9,200 bases of DNA. Origin: Gallionellales bacterium CG03_land_8_20_14_0_80_55_15 (lineage in GTDB: Bacteria; Pseudomonadota; Gammaproteobacteria; Burkholderiales; Gallionellaceae). Shown here piece after piece: positions 5,532-9,200 of this stretch. Position numbers and translations under genes: made by a program. The stretch spans positions 1 to 9,200 of the forward strand of contig PEUR01000123.1 of NCBI GenBank assembly GCA_002780675.1, given 5' to 3'. The number at the start of each line of letters is the position of its first letter. Positions within the stretch are counted from its first letter, which is position 1. The notes beneath the pieces were generated by a model. It had not been told where the DNA came from, made no database searches, and was given only the letters and a program-made list of their open reading frames with translations.

Positions 5532-7029
5532 TTTGAAACGCATCCTCAACGCCCGCGTGTATGACGTGGCGATTGAATCCCCGCTGGAAGTCGCGCCCAA
5601 TTTGTCGGCGCGCACCGGCAATACCCTCTTGCTCAAGCGCGAAGACATGCAGCCGGTGTTTTCCTTCAAGCTGCGCGGTGCCTACAACAAAATGGCGCAG
5701 CTTACCCCCGAACAACTCAAGCGCGGCGTGATCGCGGCCTCGGCGGGCAATCACGCGCAAGGCGTGGCGCTGTCGGCGCAAAAACTCGGCTGCAAGGCGG
5801 TCATCGTGATGCCCACCACTACCCCGCAAATCAAGATTCAGGCAGTCACGGGGCGAGGTGCGAAGGTGGTGCTGTTCGGCGATTCCTATTCCGATGCCTA
5901 CGCCCACGCGCTGGAACTCGAAAAAGATAACGGCATGACCTTCGTCCACCCTTACGACGACCCCGATGTCATCGCAGGACAAGGCACGATAGGCATGGAA
6001 ATATTGCGCCAGCACACCCAGCCTATCCATGCGATTTTTTGTGCCATCGGCGGCGGCGGGCTGATTTCCGGCGTGGCGGCTTACGTCAAGGCATTGCGCC
6101 CCGAGATCAAAATCATCGGCGTGCAGCCGGTGGATTCCGATGCCATGGCGCGCTCCATCAAAGCCAAAAAACGCGTCATTCTCGATCATGTCGGCCTGTT
6201 CGCCGACGGGGTGGCGGTCAAGCAAGTCGGCGTGGAAACACTGCGCCTGTGCCGCAAACTGGTGGACGAAATCATTCTGGTGGACACCGACGCGACCTGT
6301 GCGGCGCTCAAGGACGTGTTTGAAGACACCCGCTCCATCCTGGAACCAGCGGGCGCACTGGCGATTGCAGGGGCAAAAGCCTATGCAGAACGGGAAGGAA
6401 TACGCGGCGAGACGCTGGTCGCCGTCGCCTGCGGCGCGAACATGAATTTCGACCGCCTGCGCTTCGTCGCGGAACGCGCCGAAATCGGCGAAAAACGCGA
6501 ATCCATCCTTGCCGTGACCATCCCCGAAACGCCGGGCAGCTTCCGCAAATTTTGCACCTTGCTGGGCCGTCGCAACATCACCGAATTCAACTACCGCTAC
6601 GCCGACCCGAAAGCCGCTGGCGTATTCGTCGGCATCCAGGTGCGAGATCAGTTGGAGACCGCCGAACTGGTCGAAAAATTACAGACCCATAAATTGCCCA
6701 CGCTGGATCTTTCCGACAACGAAATGGCCAAGCTGCACTTGCGCCACCTGGTCGGCGGCCATGCCCCCAAAGTCGAAGACGAAATCCTGTTCCGCTTCGA
6801 ATTCCCCGACCGTCCCGGCGCGCTGATGCAATTTTTGAACAGCATGAGCCACAACTGGAACATCAGCCTGTTCCACTACCGCAACCACGGCGCGGACTAC
6901 GGGCGCGTGCTGGTCGGGATGCAAGTGCCGCACCACGACAAACAGGCGCTGAAAATCTTCCTCGACAGCCTGGGCTATCCGTATTGGGACGAGAGCGACA
7001 ACCCGGCATATAAGTTATTTCTTGGGTAA
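5521..7029 (+). CDS. ilvA: Threonine ammonia-lyase (threonine deaminase), biosynthetic
   Basis: This 502-residue PLP enzyme converts L-threonine to 2-oxobutanoate and ammonia, the committed step of isoleucine synthesis. The catalytic domain has the PLP lysine K50 in PVFSFKLRGAYNKM, the substrate loop SAGNHAQGVA (74-83), the phosphate-binding tetraglycine in IGGGGLISGV (176-185) and CGANMNFDRLRF (304-315). Two C-terminal ACT-like regulatory domains follow, at about 327-397 (ESILAVTIPETPGS onward) and 421-492 (EILFRFEFPDRPGAL onward). This marks the long, isoleucine-inhibited biosynthetic form rather than the short catabolic TdcB; E. coli IlvA is of similar length (514). It diverges from apaG. 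A 15-bp duplication at its start places a three-codon frame and stop just upstream. No convincing terminator follows. Confidence 0.96.
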   Translation: MNGYLKRILNARVYDVAIESPLEVAPNLSARTGNTLLLKREDMQPVFSFKLRGAYNKMAQLTPEQLKRGVIAASAGNHAQGVALSAQKLGCKAVIVMPTTTPQIKIQAVTGRGAKVVLFGDSYSDAYAHALELEKDNGMTFVHPYDDPDVIAGQGTIGMEILRQHTQPIHAIFCAIGGGGLISGVAAYVKALRPEIKIIGVQPVDSDAMARSIKAKKRVILDHVGLFADGVAVKQVGVETLRLCRKLVDEIILVDTDATCAALKDVFEDTRSILEPAGALAIAGAKAYAEREGIRGETLVAVACGANMNFDRLRFVAERAEIGEKRESILAVTIPETPGSFRKFCTLLGRRNITEFNYRYADPKAAGVFVGIQVRDQLETAELVEKLQTHKLPTLDLSDNEMAKLHLRHLVGGHAPKVEDEILFRFEFPDRPGALMQFLNSMSHNWNISLFHYRNHGADYGRVLVGMQVPHHDKQALKIFLDSLGYPYWDESDNPAYKLFLG

Positions 7030-7069
7030 AATCGTAACTGCTTATTCGCCCTGCGAGGAGATCACACCC

Positions 7070-7363
7070 ATGAAAAAGCAAGAGGCTTTAGATTTTCTTA
7101 AATTACATAAGACGCTTTTTGTGGAAAAATTTGGGGTGAAACACCTCGCTCTATTTGGCTCGACTGTACGGGATGAGGCTCTTGCGGATAGCGATTGGGA
7201 TGTATTGGTAGAATTTGAAGGCGGTGAAACATACCGCAACTACTTCGATCTGTTGTTCTATCTGGAAGACCATTTACCTTGCAAGATTGATCTGGTGAGC
7301 CGTGATGCACTGCGCCCGCAACTTAAACCCTATATCGAAAAAGAGGCGCTTTATGTCGCGTGA
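7070..7363 (+). CDS. mntA: MntA-type minimal nucleotidyltransferase antitoxin
   Basis: This 97-residue protein has the minimal nucleotidyltransferase fold. The signature GS-x10-D-x-D is intact as GSTVRDEALADSDWD at residues 30-44 (S31, D42, D44), and the third acidic residue is D74 in KIDLVSRD. In HEPN/MNT (HepT/MntA) toxin-antitoxin systems, MntA AMPylates a tyrosine of the HepT RNase and so silences it. The ATG at 7070 has a good GAGGAG ribosome-binding site (7055-7060); the frame is open upstream to 7022, inside the ilvA end, but without family similarity. The stop overlaps the ancestral hepT start by 11 bp, the usual coupled layout. The toxin is broken, so this may now be an orphan antitoxin. 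Base composition is more AT-rich than in ilvA, fitting horizontal acquisition. Confidence 0.85.
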   Translation: MKKQEALDFLKLHKTLFVEKFGVKHLALFGSTVRDEALADSDWDVLVEFEGGETYRNYFDLLFYLEDHLPCKIDLVSRDALRPQLKPYIEKEALYVA

Positions 7364-7710
7364 ATGAAGGCTGTATTTCGACGACATGCTGGGTTTTTGC
7401 GAAAAGGTCGAGAGTTACACGCACGGACTGACTCGTGAAGAGTTTGAGGTTAGCGGACTGAACTACGATGCCACTTTGTGTAATGTGCAGTTATTTGGCG
7501 AAGCCGCCAAAAAAATCCCGGAAGAAATACGCCTTCAGATACCTGAAGTGCCTTGGCGAGAATTGATCGGTATGCGCAACCGATTAGCGCATGGCTATTT
7601 TGACATCAACCATTCTGTGGCACGTTATTGAGGTGGCAGTGCCGAAATTACAGCACGCTTTACAGCACATACTCGCGACACGTCCTGAATTATTTGTCGA
7701 GCAATCTTGA
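7353..7710 (+). pseudogene. hepT: HepT-type HEPN RNase toxin, disrupted by a stop and a frameshift
   Basis: An ancestral frame starts at ATG 7353 (MSRE), meets TGA at 7365-7367 and continues in frame as RLYFDDMLGFCEKVESYTHG. Intact HepT proteins commonly begin MSREW-x-LY, so TGG to TGA at codon 5 is the simplest explanation. The frame runs on through GEAAKKIPEEI and the HEPN active-site motif R-x4-H-x-Y (RNRLAHGYF), then stops at 7629-7631. From 7618 the next frame continues the family sequence as WHVIEVAVPKLQHALQHILA and TRPELFVEQS to a stop at 7708-7710. The frame change at about 7617 fits a 5-bp deletion (or one base gained). A restart at ATG 7386 would give an 81-residue protein with the active-site motif but no terminal helix. 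The toxin is most likely inactive. Confidence 0.85.
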
Positions 7711-7731
7711 CACTCAACTCATCCAACTACA

Positions 7732-7771
7732 CGTTTGACCATTTTGCCAGCGTTGGAAAAATGGTCAAACG
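7732..7771. repeat. 40-bp hairpin palindrome upstream of mod
   Basis: CGTTTGACCATTTT (7732-7745) and AAAATGGTCAAACG (7758-7771) are perfect 14-bp inverted repeats. The interior adds a CCA/TGG pairing around a GCGT loop. It ends 25 bp before the mod ATG. There is no T-run on either side, so it is not a typical terminator. It could be an operator for mod, a cruciform-forming regulatory site or a small repeat; the sequence alone does not decide. Confidence 0.7.
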
Positions 7772-7796
7772 CGATAAAACCTACAACCCATAACCC

Positions 7797-9200
7797 ATGC
7801 CCACACTCAACTGGATCGGCAAAGAAGCCGTCGTCAAACACCACAAGGATGTCCCGTTCCGTCTGCTCGAACCCGTCGCGGAACTATCCTGCTCTCCTCG
7901 CCCGCAGGCCGGGATAACCAGCGACTTGGCTGACGTAGTTGGTCAGCCTAGTCGAATGGCTAGTAGTTCTTCAGAGGGGCTGGGGGAGAGGGGAGCCGCC
8001 ACGGAGAATCTCATCGTGCAGGGCGACAACCTCGATGCGCTGAAAGCCTTGTTGCCGCGCTACGCCGGGCAGGTGAAGTGCATCTACATTGATCCGCCGT
8101 ACAACACCGGCAACGAAGGCTGGGTTTACAACGACAACGTCAACAGCGCGGAAATCAAACGCTGGCTGGGTGAGGTGGTAGGCCGTGAAGGCGAGACACT
8201 GGATAGACATGACCGCTGGCTGTGCATGATGTATCCCAGACTGTTGTTATTAAATCAGTTTTTGCGTGACGATGGCGCTATTTTTGTTTCTATTGATGAC
8301 AACGAAGTTGCGACGTTACGCTTGTTGATGGATGAGATTTTTGGGGCAGGAAATTTTGTTGCACAACTGGTTTGGAAAGCTCGGCAACACTTGGATAGTC
8401 GAGCATTGTCTGGTGTATCAACAGACCATGAGTATATTTTGTTGTACTCTAAAATTGCAGGTAAATGCCGATTGAAAGGCAAAGACCGCGACGAAGGGAA
8501 GTACGCCAATCCTGACAATGACACGCGTGGCGTGTGGATGAGCCGGAGTATCTTAGGTTTGGCGAATGCCAAAGATCGTCCTAACCTTCATTACGATTTG
8601 ATTGACCCGTCAACTGGAGTTGCCTATCCATGTGCATCAAATACGGGCTGGAGATATAGCCGTGAAACGATGGCGAATAAACTGGCGGATGGTCGCATAC
8701 TTTTCCCAAAAAAAGTGACGGGACGACCATGTGAAAAAGTATTTTTGAAAGACCTTCAAACCAGTGGCGCTGGCTTCCCTAGTGTGATTGATGGAATTTA
8801 TACGGCGGATGGCTCGCAAGCATTAAGGGATATTTTTGGGCAGCAAGAGTTCGCTTTTCCTAAAGCCCCTGAACTTGTGCAAAGCCTTATTGCACAAGCC
8901 ACCGACAAGGATTCTTTAATCCTCGATTCCTTTGCAGGCAGTGGCACGACAGGCCATGCGGTGTTGAAACAGAACGCCGAAGACGGCGGAAATCGTCGCT
9001 TTATTCTGGTGGAAATGGATGAACACATCGCGCGCAACGTCACGGCGGAACGGGTGAGGCGCGTCAGCGAGGGGTATAGCAAAGGTAAAAGCACCCTCAC
9101 CCCAACCCTCTCCCAGGGGGAGAGGGAGGAAAACTGGGTGGAGGGCTTGGGCGGCGGCTTTCAGTTTTGCACCTTGTCCAAACAGCCGCTGTTCACCGCC
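7797..9200 (+). CDS. mod: Type III restriction-modification system DNA methyltransferase, Mod subunit (3' end missing)
   Basis: The frame is open for 468 codons from ATG 7797 to the window edge. The N-terminus LNWIGKEAVVKHHKDVPFRLLE, then IVQGDNLDALKALLPRYAGQ, is typical of this Mod family. It is an N6-adenine methyltransferase of the beta class: catalytic motif DPPYNTG (99-105) comes before the AdoMet motif FAGSGTTGHAV (379-389), with the target-recognition region between. Mod would methylate a short asymmetric site and guide the Res nuclease, expected downstream. Two stretches look foreign to the family: about residues 33-69, encoded by a 106-bp inverted-repeat element, and about 433-445 (TLTPTLSQGERE), encoded by a dispersed repeat. 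Both keep the frame. No Shine-Dalgarno sequence precedes the ATG. The central third is more AT-rich than the ends. A solitary beta-class methyltransferase is the alternative if no res follows. Confidence 0.87.
   Translation, partial: MPTLNWIGKEAVVKHHKDVPFRLLEPVAELSCSPRPQAGITSDLADVVGQPSRMASSSSEGLGERGAATENLIVQGDNLDALKALLPRYAGQVKCIYIDPPYNTGNEGWVYNDNVNSAEIKRWLGEVVGREGETLDRHDRWLCMMYPRLLLLNQFLRDDGAIFVSIDDNEVATLRLLMDEIFGAGNFVAQLVWKARQHLDSRALSGVSTDHEYILLYSKIAGKCRLKGKDRDEGKYANPDNDTRGVWMSRSILGLANAKDRPNLHYDLIDPSTGVAYPCASNTGWRYSRETMANKLADGRILFPKKVTGRPCEKVFLKDLQTSGAGFPSVIDGIYTADGSQALRDIFGQQEFAFPKAPELVQSLIAQATDKDSLILDSFAGSGTTGHAVLKQNAEDGGNRRFILVEMDEHIARNVTAERVRRVSEGYSKGKSTLTPTLSQGEREENWVEGLGGGFQFCTLSKQPLFTA
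7891..7996. mobile_element. 106-bp MITE-like element inserted in frame in mod
   Basis: The ends GCTCTCCTCGCCCGCAG (7891-7907) and CTGGGGGAGAGGGGAGC (7980-7996) are inverted repeats matching at 14 of 17 positions. A second palindrome, GGCTGAC-N7-GTCAGCC (7928-7948), lies inside. The encoded stretch, rich in Ser, Gly and Pro, separates two conserved Mod segments (RLLEPVAELSC and ENLIVQGDN) that I expect to lie much closer in relatives. No transposase is encoded and no clear target duplication is seen, so this would be a non-autonomous element or a REP-like composite. Confidence 0.55.
9092..9129 (+). repeat. GC-rich CCCTCACCCC/CCCTCTCCC palindromic repeat, copy inside mod
   Basis: CCCTCACCCC (9094-9103) is followed by CCCTCTCCC (9106-9114), AGG, and GGGAGAGGG (9118-9126). 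The block order equals that of the copy at 3708-3749. In the mod frame it is translated as TLTPTLSQGERE, a peptide I recognise as a common product of this type of dispersed repeat when it is read through. It lies between VRRVSEGY and GLGGGFQF, which are near each other in related Mod proteins. Confidence 0.72.

Noticed and set aside
5476..6225. 249-codon open frame on the minus strand
   Set aside because: It is antisense to the first half of ilvA and arises from GC-rich codon bias.
7386..7631. Intact 81-residue HepT
   Set aside because: The frame upstream (RLYFDD) and the next frame downstream (WHVIEVAVPKL) both match the family, so this is the middle of a broken gene.
7923..7975. tRNA-like stretch (GTAGTTGGTCAGCC)
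   Set aside because: No acceptor stem, anticodon arm or T-arm can be drawn around it; it is better explained as part of the palindromic insert in mod.
7797..9200. Phase-variable simple sequence repeats in mod
   Set aside because: Type III mod genes often have them, but I see no run of short tandem units here.

Overview
The window looks like a chromosomal segment of a betaproteobacterium. The gene order dusB-fis-purH, the short Fis (83 residues), and the ubiquinone hydroxylase, DsbC, MltA, ApaG and IlvA sequences all fit this. Nitrosomonadales or Gallionellaceae-like bacteria are my best guess; that is inference from protein style and gene order, not from a search.

Layout. Positions 1-1504 hold a leftward operon, dusB-fis-purH: a tRNA dihydrouridine synthase, a nucleoid protein whose start overlaps the dusB stop, and the first 67 codons of the bifunctional purine enzyme PurH. 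Positions 1580-3473 hold two rightward genes, a UbiH/UbiF/VisC-type flavin hydroxylase and a periplasmic DsbC-type disulfide isomerase. Positions 3474-3860 are a gene-free, repeat-rich spacer with a terminator-like hairpin for each direction and a composite palindromic element of about 209 bp that ends in the mltA stop codon. Positions 3861-5418 hold a leftward pair, apaG-mltA, whose genes overlap by 14 bp. Positions 5521-7029 encode the biosynthetic threonine deaminase IlvA.

From about 7030 the character changes from housekeeping to mobile, defence-type genes. An intact MntA-type nucleotidyltransferase antitoxin is followed by a broken HepT (HEPN RNase toxin) reading frame. That frame carries a TGA at codon 5 and a frameshift near 7617. 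Next come a 40-bp palindrome and a type III restriction-modification methyltransferase gene (mod) that runs off the right edge; its res partner would be expected beyond it.

The most notable signal is repetitive. A GC-rich palindromic repeat with the core CCCTCTCCC/GGGAGAGGG occurs in the dsbC-mltA spacer and again inside mod. There it is read in frame near the C-terminus (TLTPTLSQGERE). A separate 106-bp element with 17-bp imperfect inverted ends sits in frame near the Mod N-terminus. A REP-like GTAG palindrome overlaps the fis stop, and the composite palindrome supplies the mltA stop. Small palindromic elements have therefore accumulated at stop codons and inside one reading frame. I found no CRISPR array, rRNA, tRNA or complete insertion sequence.
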